Assembly (NCBI GenBank): GCA_003175935.1
Contig: PSRI01000210.1
Location: 1-43,731 of the forward strand
Source: Bacteroidota bacterium
GTDB taxonomy: Bacteria; Bacteroidota; Bacteroidia; Chitinophagales; Chitinophagaceae
Reading direction: 5' to 3'
Length of the DNA stretch: 43,731 nucleotides
The notes below the pieces were generated by a model. It ran no database searches, was not told the origin of the DNA, and worked only from the letters and a program-made list of their open reading frames with translations. The stretch's first letter is position 1. Each line of letters starts with the position of its first letter. The position numbers were made by a program, and so were the translations under genes. Positions 9,422 to 17,225 of this stretch are shown piece after piece.

Positions 9422-9886
9422 CTAACGGCCGAATACAATTTCATCCGGCAGTTCGTTCTTGTCTGTTAATTTGTTGTATGGAAAATGTTGGTGTAGTGCA
9501 TTTCCAATTTCAGTAATCATCGCTGCTATTCCGGTCACATAATCTGATTTATCAAAATGAGCAAGAATTTTTTGAACCTGTGTTCTCCAAAATTCGTCGC
9601 CAACTTTTTTGTGGATGCCTTCGTCACCAAAAACCGCCAGTTGCTGGTCCTTCATGGCCACATAAACAAGTACGCCATTTCTGTCAGCCGTCTGTTCCAT
9701 CTTCAATCCAAAAAAAACTTCTGCGGCGCGATCAATGGGATCCACAAAGCGACAACGACTTTCTATAAATACCCGAATCTCTCCGCTGGTTTCCTGTTCG
9801 GCCTTGCGGATCGCTTCAACCATCTTTTCACTTTCGGAAGGTGAGAAGAATTGTCTCGGCTTTCTCCAAAAATTCAAAATACCCAC
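9422..9886 (-). CDS. TPM-domain protein, cytoplasmic or membrane-associated
   Basis: 154 aa, read from a GTG at 9884-9886 because no ATG lies near. It is a stand-alone TPM domain: SESEKMVEAIRKAEQETSGEIRVFIE, then NGVLVYVAMKDQQLAVFGDEGIHKKVG. It has no signal peptide and no membrane segment, unlike its neighbour, so the operon encodes one anchored and one soluble TPM protein. The upstream LemA gene ends 10 bp before the start and the next TPM gene begins 25 bp after the stop. Confidence 0.87.
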   Translation of the reverse strand: MGILNFWRKPRQFFSPSESEKMVEAIRKAEQETSGEIRVFIESRCRFVDPIDRAAEVFFGLKMEQTADRNGVLVYVAMKDQQLAVFGDEGIHKKVGDEFWRTQVQKILAHFDKSDYVTGIAAMITEIGNALHQHFPYNKLTDKNELPDEIVFGR

Positions 9887-9896
9887 TTTGAAAAAT

Positions 9897-10493
9897 TTAG
9901 AATTTTATTTCGGGAGCAGATTCTGCGCCAGCTTCGCTTTGGAATCCTTCTTTGGTTTTATATCCAAAAAGAGATGCAGCGATACTGCTCGGAAAACTTC
10001 TCACTAATTTATTGTATTGGGCCACAGCACCATTGAAATCGTTCCGGGCAACTTTAATTCTTCTTTCTGTTCCTTCAAGCTGACTTTGCAACTCGCCAAA
10101 ACTTTTGGTGCTTTTAATTTCCGGATAATTTTCTATTACTGCAATGGCTCTGTTGGTTGAATTTACAACTTCTGTCTGGGCCCGTTCCTGTTTTGCAAAG
10201 TTTTCAGCAGTAGCAGACCCAACGGTCAGGGATACCTGCGCAGCCTTACTTCTCGCTTCAGTGATTTGCTGTAGCGTTTGTTTTTCGTAGTCGGTTGAAC
10301 CTTTAACAATTGCAACCAAACTCGGTACCAGGTCCATCCTTCGTTGATAAGTGGTTTGAAGATTTGCCCATGTTAGCTTTACATTCTCCTCTTCTTTAAC
10401 CAGCTTATTATTTACACTCACGAAATAGACGGCCAGTATTGCAACAACAACCAGCAATATGAGCCAGATTCTGCGGCTTGAAGTATTTGCCAT
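9897..10493 (-). CDS. LemA family protein (paralogue 2)
   Basis: 198 aa with an N-terminal membrane segment (about 8-26, IWLILLVVVAILAVYFVSV) followed by the long helical LemA domain: LVKEEENVKLTWANLQTTYQ, RRMDLVPSLVAIVKG, IAVIENYPEIKS, and a C-terminal FNGAVAQYNKLVRSFPSS. LemA proteins are membrane-anchored helical bundles of unknown biochemical role that usually sit with TPM genes, as here. It follows the other LemA gene by 7 bp. The two are clearly related and look like an old tandem duplication. Confidence 0.93.
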   Translation of the reverse strand: MANTSSRRIWLILLVVVAILAVYFVSVNNKLVKEEENVKLTWANLQTTYQRRMDLVPSLVAIVKGSTDYEKQTLQQITEARSKAAQVSLTVGSATAENFAKQERAQTEVVNSTNRAIAVIENYPEIKSTKSFGELQSQLEGTERRIKVARNDFNGAVAQYNKLVRSFPSSIAASLFGYKTKEGFQSEAGAESAPEIKF

Positions 10494-10500
10494 AGTGGAA

Positions 10501-11091
10501 TTAGAACTTTACTTCCGGTGCTTTTTCCGAACCTGGTTCGGCTGCGAAACCGGCTTTAGCCTTGAAACCAAATAATCCAGACAAGATGCTCATTGGGAAT
10601 GATCTCACTTTAACGTTATAATCGTTCACTGCTGAGTTGAAATTATTCCTGGAATTGCGAATGCTGTTTTCAATTCCTTCGAGCTGGCCTTGCAATTGAG
10701 TAAAATTCTGAGTGGCTTTTAGGTCGGGGTAATTTTCCACCACGGCGAGTAGTCTGCTCAATGCACCTCCCAATTGTCCCTGTGCCTGTTGAAATTCGGC
10801 AAGTTTTTCGGGAGTCAGGTTATCAGCATTAATATTTACTGAAGTTGCTTTTGCTCTTGCGTTCACAAGATTTGTTAGGGTTGTCTGCTCGAAATTAGCA
10901 GCACCTTTTACCGTATTCACCAGTTGCGGAACCAGGTCGGAGCGCCGCTGGTAATCACTTTGAACATTATTCCAGGCGTTTTTTACACTTTCATCCTGTT
11001 TTACCAAGCCGTTATATCCTGAGCAGGCGCATCCGCCAAAAATCAGGATAATGCCAACGATAACGATAAGCAATAAGTTTTTCGAATTCAT
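10501..11091 (-). CDS. LemA family protein (paralogue 1)
   Basis: 196 aa, first gene of the operon. The N-terminus LLLIVIVGIILIFGGCACSG is a membrane segment with a cysteine that could be lipidated, although the residue before GGC is not a classic lipobox match. The LemA domain is clear: NGLVKQDESVKNAWNNVQSD, RRSDLVPQLVNTVKG, LAVVENYPDLKATQNF, NDYNVKVRSFPMS. A TATCTTTA -7-like box (11114-11121, minus strand) lies about 25 bp upstream without a convincing -33 box. Confidence 0.93.
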   Translation of the reverse strand: MNSKNLLLIVIVGIILIFGGCACSGYNGLVKQDESVKNAWNNVQSDYQRRSDLVPQLVNTVKGAANFEQTTLTNLVNARAKATSVNINADNLTPEKLAEFQQAQGQLGGALSRLLAVVENYPDLKATQNFTQLQGQLEGIENSIRNSRNNFNSAVNDYNVKVRSFPMSILSGLFGFKAKAGFAAEPGSEKAPEVKF

Positions 11092-11227
11092 AACCGGGAG
11101 TTTTTATTCGTAATAAAGATAGATATTAATAATTATATGTGCAGACGATGAAGTCAACCGATATGGTTGCATCTTCATATTTAGTTAATACAAACAGGGA
11201 GGATTACTAAATGTTCACGCGATGAAT

Positions 11228-12421
11228 TTATTTGATTGCAGCGATACCCGGGAGTTCTTTTCCTTCAAAATATTCCAGCATGGCGCCACCGCCTGTAGAA
11301 ACATAACTTACTTTGTCGGCATAACCGAACTGGTTAACCGCAGCTACAGAATCGCCGCCACCAACGAGTGAGAAGGCGCCTTTTTTGGTTGCTTCTGCAA
11401 CAGCCTGGGCGATTGCCCTGGTTCCATGTTGAAAATTTGGAAATTCAAATACACCCATTGGGCCATTCCATAGAATGAGTTTTGATTTGTGTATGACATT
11501 AGTAAACTGTCCGCAGGCATTTTCGCCAATATCAAGTCCCATCCAGCCATCAGGTATATTATTACTCGGGGCGGCGGATGTATTTGCGTTCGCGTCGAAT
11601 TTATCGGCGATTACAGAATCGGATGGCAAATGGATGTTTACACCTTTGGCTTTGGCTTTTTCGAGGAGTTCATTAGCCGTATCGAGCCTGTCGCCTTCAC
11701 AAAGAGAGTTTCCAATCTTTCCTCCCTGGGCCTTCATGAAAGTGTAAGCCATACCGCCACCGATGATAATATCGGTTGCGCGTTCCAGTAAGTTTTCGAT
11801 GATGAGGATTTTGTCAGATACTTTTGCTCCGCCGATTATAGCAGTAAATGGTTTTCCGCCACTGTGAAGTACTTTTTCTGCACTGCTAACTTCTCCTTCC
11901 ATGAGTAAACCGAACATTCTTTTATCGGCAGGATAAAATTTTGCAATTACAGCTGTTGAAGCATGTGCACGGTGAGCCGTACCGAATGCATCATTTACAT
12001 AAACATCACCCAGTCCGGAAAGTTTTTTCGCGAAATTCTCATCGCCTTTTTCTTCTTCTTTATAAAACCTTAGGTTTTCGAGAAGAAGCACTTCGCCTGG
12101 TTTCAACATTCCTGCTGTTAGAAAAGCCTGTTCCCCTATGCAGTCGTTCGCGAAAAGAACAGTTGTACCGGGAAGTAATTCACCCAGGTGTTTGATTAAA
12201 TGTTTGAGTGAATATTTATCAGTTGGACCATCCTTTGGCCTACCCAGATGACTCATGAGGATCACACTTCCACCATCTTTCAATATTTTTTGGATCGTAG
12301 GTACTGCCGCGCGCATGCGGGTATCATCAGTGATTTCGAATTTATCATTCAGGGGTACATTAAAATCTACCCTGATCAATGCTTTATGTCCTTTGAAATT
12401 GAAATCAGAAAATTTACTCAT
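11228..12421 (-). CDS. pgk: Phosphoglycerate kinase
   Basis: 397 aa, the normal bacterial length. Family landmarks are [10 protein letters not shown] near the start, the substrate-binding [50 protein letters not shown], and the nucleotide-binding GGGDSVAA near the C-terminus. It transfers phosphate between 1,3-bisphosphoglycerate and ADP in glycolysis, in the cytoplasm. It lies downstream of gap on the same strand. A terminator and a separate -7 box between them suggest pgk can be transcribed alone. Confidence 0.98.
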   Translation of the reverse strand: MSKFSDFNFKGHKALIRVDFNVPLNDKFEITDDTRMRAAVPTIQKILKDGGSVILMSHLGRPKDGPTDKYSLKHLIKHLGELLPGTTVLFANDCIGEQAFLTAGMLKPGEVLLLENLRFYKEEEKGDENFAKKLSGLGDVYVNDAFGTAHRAHASTAVIAKFYPADKRMFGLLMEGEVSSAEKVLHSGGKPFTAIIGGAKVSDKILIIENLLERATDIIIGGGMAYTFMKAQGGKIGNSLCEGDRLDTANELLEKAKAKGVNIHLPSDSVIADKFDANANTSAAPSNNIPDGWMGLDIGENACGQFTNVIHKSKLILWNGPMGVFEFPNFQHGTRAIAQAVAEATKKGAFSLVGGGDSVAAVNQFGYADKVSYVSTGGGAMLEYFEGKELPGIAAIK

Positions 12422-12449
12422 AACAACAGGAATTGAAGATTTAGGGTTC

Positions 12450-12457
12450 CAAAGCTA
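12450..12457 (-). promoter_or_regulatory. Putative -7 box for pgk
   Basis: TAGCTTTG on the minus strand fits TAnnTTTG and lies about 29 bp upstream of the pgk ATG, downstream of the gap terminator. No good TTG-type -33 box is found at 17-23 bp, so the call is tentative. Confidence 0.35.
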
Positions 12458-12496
12458 GGGTAAAATAGTGTTGAATATTCGGAACAGGCAATAAAA

Positions 12497-12519
12497 AAGC
12501 CGTCCCAATGGAACGGCTT
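12497..12519 (-). terminator. Terminator downstream of gap
   Basis: AAGCCGT and ACGGCTT are paired around CCCAATGGA. On the minus strand the stem is followed by TTTTTTATT, so it should end gap transcripts before pgk. Confidence 0.75.
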
Positions 12520-12537
12520 AAATAATATTTGAAATTA

Positions 12538-13551
12538 TTATTTGCTGATAAGTTTGGCAAAATAATGAACGGTGCGAACCAACTGGCTCACATAGCTCAT
12601 TTCATTATCATACCAACTAACGGTCTTGACCAACTGACCTTCACCAACAGTCATCACTTTGGTTTGAGTTGCATCGAACAAAGAACCGTAGTGCATTCCA
12701 ATTACGTCACTGCTTACAATTTCATCTTCAGTGTAACCGTATGACTCGTTAGCTGCTGCTTTCATGGCGGCATTTACTTCTTCCAATGTCACTTTCTTAG
12801 AAAGAACAGTTGTAAGTTCTGTAAGAGAACCCGTGATTACAGGAACACGTTGTGCAGTACCGTCCAATTTTCCTTTGAGATTTGGAAGAACCAGTCCGAT
12901 TGCTTTTGCAGCACCGGTGCTGTTTGGAACGATATTATGTGCAGCTGCGCGGGCTCTTCTGAGATCTCCTTTTGGATGGGGAGCGTCTTGCGTATTCTGG
13001 TCGTTAGTGAAAGCGTGAACAGTAAGCATGATACCACCCACGATTCCGAATTTTTGATCCAGAACCTGTGCCATTGGAGCAAGGCAGTTTGTGGTGCAGG
13101 ATGCGCAACTGATGATCGTTTCGCTTCCGTCGAGAATATTGTGGTTAACGTTGAATACGATTGTCTTGAGGTCGCCTGTGGCAGGAGCTGAGATCACTAC
13201 TTTTTTAGCTCCGGCTTTCAGGTGAGCGGCTGCTTTGTCTTTATCGGTGAAGAAACCGGTGCATTCCAGAACTACGTCCACCTGGTGTTCACCCCATGGA
13301 ATTTGTGCAGGATCTTTTTGTGCGTAGATTTTTACTTCATCACCATTTACTATAATAGAATTATCTGTGGCTTTTACTTCAGCGTCGAATCTTCCCTGGG
13401 CAGTATCGTATTTGAGCAAATGGGCTAAAACTTTGGGGCTTGTAAGGTCGTTGATGGCAACAACATCGATGCCGTCCATTTTATAAATCTGGCGGTAAAC
13501 CAATCTTCCGATCCTTCCGAATCCGTTGATTGCAACTTTAACTGTGCTCAT
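12538..13551 (-). CDS. gap: Glyceraldehyde-3-phosphate dehydrogenase
   Basis: 337 aa. The Rossmann fold starts at [11 protein letters not shown], Asp35 in AINDL fits NAD rather than NADP preference, and the catalytic cysteine is Cys152 in SCASCTTNC. Later landmarks are [29 protein letters not shown] and SWYDNEMSY. It oxidises glyceraldehyde 3-phosphate to 1,3-bisphosphoglycerate, the substrate of the neighbouring pgk product. It has its own terminator and a possible promoter. Confidence 0.98.
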   Translation of the reverse strand: MSTVKVAINGFGRIGRLVYRQIYKMDGIDVVAINDLTSPKVLAHLLKYDTAQGRFDAEVKATDNSIIVNGDEVKIYAQKDPAQIPWGEHQVDVVLECTGFFTDKDKAAAHLKAGAKKVVISAPATGDLKTIVFNVNHNILDGSETIISCASCTTNCLAPMAQVLDQKFGIVGGIMLTVHAFTNDQNTQDAPHPKGDLRRARAAAHNIVPNSTGAAKAIGLVLPNLKGKLDGTAQRVPVITGSLTELTTVLSKKVTLEEVNAAMKAAANESYGYTEDEIVSSDVIGMHYGSLFDATQTKVMTVGEGQLVKTVSWYDNEMSYVSQLVRTVHYFAKLISK

Positions 13552-13582
13552 TGTAATATTTTTGGTCTTAAAAATTGAGACG

Positions 13583-13590
13583 CAAAACTA
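13583..13590 (-). promoter_or_regulatory. Putative -7 box for gap
   Basis: TAGTTTTG on the minus strand matches TAnnTTTG, about 31 bp upstream of the gap ATG. The best upstream partner is a TTCG 22 bp away, so the -33 element is weak. Confidence 0.38.
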
Positions 13591-13721
13591 CGATATAGAA
13601 TACAATTAATAACGAAAGAAAGCAGTGATTAGCAAAACAAAACGTCAATTTTTGATGTAAAACGTTTAAGCGAATTTTGCGTGGTTTGGTGTAACGATTT
13701 AGGGGAATTACTAAAATAAAA

Positions 13722-13752
13722 AGCCCGCCATCGCTATTAGCTATGGCGGGCT
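13722..13752 (-). terminator. Terminator of the tRNA-Glu gene
   Basis: A perfect 10-bp stem, AGCCCGCCAT and ATGGCGGGCT, with an 11-nt loop. On the minus strand it is followed by TTTTTATTTT and begins 3 nt after the tRNA 3' end. Confidence 0.85.
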
Positions 13753-13755
13753 GTG

Positions 13756-13827
13756 TAGCCCGTACGAGAATCGAACTCGTGATTCCTCCGTGAAAGAGAG
13801 GCGTCTTAACCCCTTGACCAACGGGCC
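13756..13827 (-). tRNA. tRNA-Glu (anticodon TTC)
   Basis: The 72-nt minus-strand sequence starts GGCCCGTTGGTCAAGGGG and ends ACGGGCTA. It folds as a cloverleaf: the acceptor stem GGCCCGT/ACGGGCT has a G-T pair at the end, the anticodon loop CTTTCAC gives TTC, and the T arm holds GAGTTCGATTCTC. The CCA end is not encoded. It has its own promoter and terminator. Confidence 0.96.
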
Positions 13828-13845
13828 ATTTTCAAAAATGGAGTG

Positions 13846-13876
13846 CAAAGATAAGCCGGGGCAATATTCAGTCAAA
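13846..13876 (-). promoter_or_regulatory. Promoter of the tRNA-Glu gene
   Basis: On the minus strand TTTG (13873-13876), exactly 19 bp, then TATCTTTG (13846-13853), followed by GCACTCC. This is the same architecture as the rRNA promoters at the left end, with the tRNA starting 18 bp beyond the -7 box. Confidence 0.75.
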
Positions 13877-13920
13877 ATTTTTTAAATCCTGACTATAATT
13901 CATTAAGAAGTAACATAATC

Positions 13921-14190
13921 GAAAGGCCTCTCGCAAAGACGCAAAGCCCCGATGATATCGGGGTCGCAAAGGCGCTAGAGAAGTACTTAGTACTTAGTAC
14001 TTAGTACCTAGTACCTAGACAAATACACTCGACGGTTCTTATTATGTCATTTCGACCATTCATTTAGAATGTTATGCGTTGCTGAATTCTCGCTCCGACT
14101 CGCTTCGTTCGTGAGCTTGAAATGACAAGAAAGTACCGAGTACCTAGTACCAAGACAAAACGCCGACGTTTTTTTGATTGGCTGATTAAG
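13921..14190 (+). repeat. Mosaic repeat island A
   Basis: The island holds, in order: a CGCAAAG block with hairpin CCCCGATGATATCGGGG (13923-13975); five GTACYTA heptamers (13983-14017) ending in GAC; a ~100-bp module with an imperfect inverted repeat whose arms start at TGTCATTTCGA (14045-14055) and end at TGAAATGACA (14018-14127 overall); three more heptamers (14133-14153) ending in GAC; and a truncated start of another module. It fills the gap between tRNA-Glu and the AraC gene. No coding frame is convincing. Confidence 0.85.
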
Positions 14191-14202
14191 TCTGTTCCAT
14201 CA

Positions 14203-15078
14203 TCACGCAATCATTGAAAGAACCGGTGTTTGCTTTTTGAATTCTGTAAAATTATTGCCAGAAGTTGTTTTGAAGAATTTACTGAAATGTGCCGTATCGT
14301 CAAAGCCTAAATAATAAGCAATTTCCTTCATGGTGTAATCCGTAGTAGCAGCTATACGCTTTGCTTCCATAACCACACGATTGCGAATATGGTGACCTGC
14401 GGAAATACCCGTCATCTTTTTTATCACTTCGTTGAGATAATTAGGGCTCACGAATAACAAATCTGCGTAATCAGCAACCATTCTTTTCATCTTATAGTTC
14501 TGTTCGACACTGCGCATAAATTGTTCTGCCAGTTTCATATTCCGCGTCTGCTGTACAACACGAGTATCCGTGTGGACGCACCTTGACAAATAAATAAGAA
14601 ATATTTTGAGATATCTTTTTATGATTTCGGACTTGAAAGGAAACAGATTTTCGTGTTCCTTATGCATTCTTGAGAATACATCTTTTAGTTCATTTGCTGA
14701 ATCCCTGTCTAATTCAAATTCTGTTAAGCTTGAAAATAAATGCAAGATGTTAGATTGGCATTCGATGTCCATTTCAAATTCGCCCGCGGTGAAAAAATCA
14801 GCGGAAAACGAAATTGAGAAACCTTTAGTGTCGGTTTTTACAATAAAGGGTTGAGTAATATTCTTTCCCAGACAAAGAATAAAATCGGTATTATCAATAA
14901 CACGTCGTTTTGTATTTACGGTGCATTCGCCTTTCGTTATCCAGATAATCCTGAATAAATTGTTATCAGCGCCTGGGCTGCTTTTTTTGCTGTCATTATT
15001 TGCTGTCCATTGGTCAATCATTTCAATTTCCAGGTTCAATGCATCCTTTGCAGAAGGTTTATGACTGTTTGGGTTCAT
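14203..15078 (-). CDS. AraC-family transcription regulator
   Basis: 291 aa from an ATG. The N-terminal half looks like the cupin-type sensing domain of AraC proteins (FRIIWITKGECTVNTKRR, FILCLGKN). The C-terminal ~95 residues carry the double helix-turn-helix: MVADYADLLFVSPNYLNEVIKKMTG and MKEIAYYLGFDDTAHFSKFFKTTSG. It should bind DNA and respond to a small molecule. It has no operon partner, since island A lies downstream and a leftward gene upstream ends in its own terminator, so no target can be named. Confidence 0.92.
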   Translation of the reverse strand: MNPNSHKPSAKDALNLEIEMIDQWTANNDSKKSSPGADNNLFRIIWITKGECTVNTKRRVIDNTDFILCLGKNITQPFIVKTDTKGFSISFSADFFTAGEFEMDIECQSNILHLFSSLTEFELDRDSANELKDVFSRMHKEHENLFPFKSEIIKRYLKIFLIYLSRCVHTDTRVVQQTRNMKLAEQFMRSVEQNYKMKRMVADYADLLFVSPNYLNEVIKKMTGISAGHHIRNRVVMEAKRIAATTDYTMKEIAYYLGFDDTAHFSKFFKTTSGNNFTEFKKQTPVLSMIA

Positions 15079-15221
15079 AAAAAACGATCTTTTCTTTATT
15101 GTTCCCTAAGCCATGCCACAAAAGATAAGAATACGTAAACGGAATTTGCTGAATTATATTTAACTGATTTCTTTCGAGTTAGAAAAGTGGGGCTATCCGT
15201 TACCTCGCTTATAAAATAAAA

Positions 15222-15246
15222 TTGACTCCGAAAATTCCGGAGTCAA
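15222..15246 (-). terminator. Terminator of the two-component operon
   Basis: TTGACTCCG and CGGAGTCAA form a 9-bp stem, followed on the minus strand by TTTTATTTTAT. A second short hairpin, AGCTCC/GGAGCT (15255-15275), lies just upstream, between it and the stop codon at 15291. Confidence 0.72.
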
Positions 15247-15290
15247 ACAACATCAGCTCCTGATTTTTCGGAGCTATTACACTTTAACTA

Positions 15291-17225
15291 TTATTGGAAA
15301 TCCTCTTTCCTGATCCCCAATTTTTGCAATCTTGACTCGAGTGTGGTGGGTTTCTCATCCAGTAGTTCAGCGGCGCCATCTTTCCCACGTATGCGTCCAT
15401 TTGTTTTTCTTAACACTGAAGTTATATATGCTATTTCTGTCTGACGCTGCAGCTTTTTGATTTCTTCAATGGTTTTAATTTGATTTGCCACGATTCCAGC
15501 GTCATTACTAACTGATGTGGTGAGAGGAACCCGTAATGACAAAAGCGATTTGCCATCGTTCATTATCACTGACTGCTCTACCAGGTTTTCCAGTTCCCTG
15601 ATATTGCCGGGAAAGTCATAGCTGAGAAGTTGCTGCATCATGGCTTTGCTGATTCCTTTAAATGTTTTACCAAACTTGCGTGCAAAACTGGTGGCAAAAT
15701 GTATTGCCAGTTCGGGAATATCTTCTCTTCGTTCACGCAACGAAGGAATAGTAATCGGAAAAACATTTAAACGATAATACAAGTCAAGACGGAATTTTCC
15801 ATTTGCCATTTCCGCCTGGAGATTACGGTTAGTTGCTGCAATAATCCGCACATCGATTTTAATAGGTTGTTTGCCGCCAACCCGTTCTATTTCTTTTTCC
15901 TGCAAAACCCTCAAAAGTTTCACCTGTAATTCCAATGGCATTTCACCGATCTCATCCAGAAAAATAGTTCCTGTATCAGCTAATTCAAATTTGCCTATTC
16001 GTTTTTCCAGGGCATTCGTAAATGCACCTTTTTCATGCCCAAATAGCTCGCTCTCTATTAGCGTAGGCGGGAATGCCGCGCAATTAATCTTGACAAATGG
16101 TTTGTTTTTTCTTGGTGATAATGAGTGGATACAGCCTGCGATCTTTTCTTTTCCGGTGCCGCTTTCACCCAATAATAATACAGAGGTATTCACCGGGGAA
16201 ACCTGCATCACCTGGTCAAGAGTATTCAATAACGACGAGCTGTTTCCAATGATGTCTTTAAATTCTTCGTTTATTTTGGTTTTAACAGTATCCTGATTTT
16301 CCTTTACCGGGTTTGTTAAGGTTTCAAAAAGCAATAAAAGCGGCATATGCATCCGGGTCAGGAGTTGTAAATGTTCTGACCTGAAACTGTTATCTGTTCG
16401 GGAAAAGAAAATAATTGATTTGGTAGCAGGACTTGTACCCATAAAAGCAAATACAAGCGCAGAAGACAAAGAAAATAAATCTGCAAGCAGATTTGGCAAA
16501 GTTTCGGTGCGTGCCCATTTCTGAAACTCAACTTTATTATACAATATTGGTTCCGTGGCAGGGATCGCGTTTTTTTGCAGGCTATGCAAAGTTTCAATTT
16601 TCTTTCCCGAAATATTCACGAGCTCAGGTATCCCGATTGATTGATATTCGTCGAAACCAATTCTCAGGAAAATATGATCAGCAATAGAAGCATAATCATC
16701 ACCACTTAGTTTGAATAAAATAGCATCAAAAGGTATATTTTTTTGCAGCGCTCTTGTTGCCTGGAGCAATTTTTGAGAACGTGATTCTTCCTGCCGCGAA
16801 ATTGTGTAGAGACTTCTTTGTAACTCTTCTTCTATTCTCCATTGCGCCTGCATACTGTTTTCATGCCGATAGAAGGCAATGTCAAGCATTACCAGTAAAT
16901 CTTTTTCCCGGAAAGGTTTTACAAGGAAACCATAGGGTTCAGTTGCTTTGGCGGCCTCGAGTATTTTTTGATTGGAATTGGCTGACAGGTAAACGAAACC
17001 TGTTCCATCTTCATTTAATTTTTTTGCCAGTTCCACACCATTCAGGTTACCTTTTAAATGTATATCCAGCAATACAAGAGAAGGTTTTTTTTCAACAATC
17101 GATTTATACGCATCATTTACATTATCTGAAATCCCCAGAACTGAATAACCCGCTTTTCCGAGTATCATTTTCAAATCATCTGCAACGATGAATTCATCTT
17201 CTACAATAAATATGGTCTTGTTCAT
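15291..17225 (-). CDS. Response regulator with sigma-54-activator-type AAA+ domain
   Basis: 644 aa. A receiver domain (1-120) has acidic residues in VEDE, phospho-acceptor Asp54 in LLDIHL and Lys103 in FLVKPF. A GAF-like middle region (about 180-320) precedes an AAA+ domain with Walker A GESGTGKE and Walker B TIFLDEIGE, and a C-terminal Fis-type helix-turn-helix (GAAELLDEKPTTLESRLQKLG). The sigma-54 contact loop, normally GAFTGA, reads GAFTNA. It should activate transcription by RNA polymerase holding RpoN when phosphorylated. Its ATG overlaps the stop of the kinase gene by 4 bp, so the pair is translationally coupled. Confidence 0.93.
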   Translation of the reverse strand: MNKTIFIVEDEFIVADDLKMILGKAGYSVLGISDNVNDAYKSIVEKKPSLVLLDIHLKGNLNGVELAKKLNEDGTGFVYLSANSNQKILEAAKATEPYGFLVKPFREKDLLVMLDIAFYRHENSMQAQWRIEEELQRSLYTISRQEESRSQKLLQATRALQKNIPFDAILFKLSGDDYASIADHIFLRIGFDEYQSIGIPELVNISGKKIETLHSLQKNAIPATEPILYNKVEFQKWARTETLPNLLADLFSLSSALVFAFMGTSPATKSIIFFSRTDNSFRSEHLQLLTRMHMPLLLLFETLTNPVKENQDTVKTKINEEFKDIIGNSSSLLNTLDQVMQVSPVNTSVLLLGESGTGKEKIAGCIHSLSPRKNKPFVKINCAAFPPTLIESELFGHEKGAFTNALEKRIGKFELADTGTIFLDEIGEMPLELQVKLLRVLQEKEIERVGGKQPIKIDVRIIAATNRNLQAEMANGKFRLDLYYRLNVFPITIPSLRERREDIPELAIHFATSFARKFGKTFKGISKAMMQQLLSYDFPGNIRELENLVEQSVIMNDGKSLLSLRVPLTTSVSNDAGIVANQIKTIEEIKKLQRQTEIAYITSVLRKTNGRIRGKDGAAELLDEKPTTLESRLQKLGIRKEDFQ

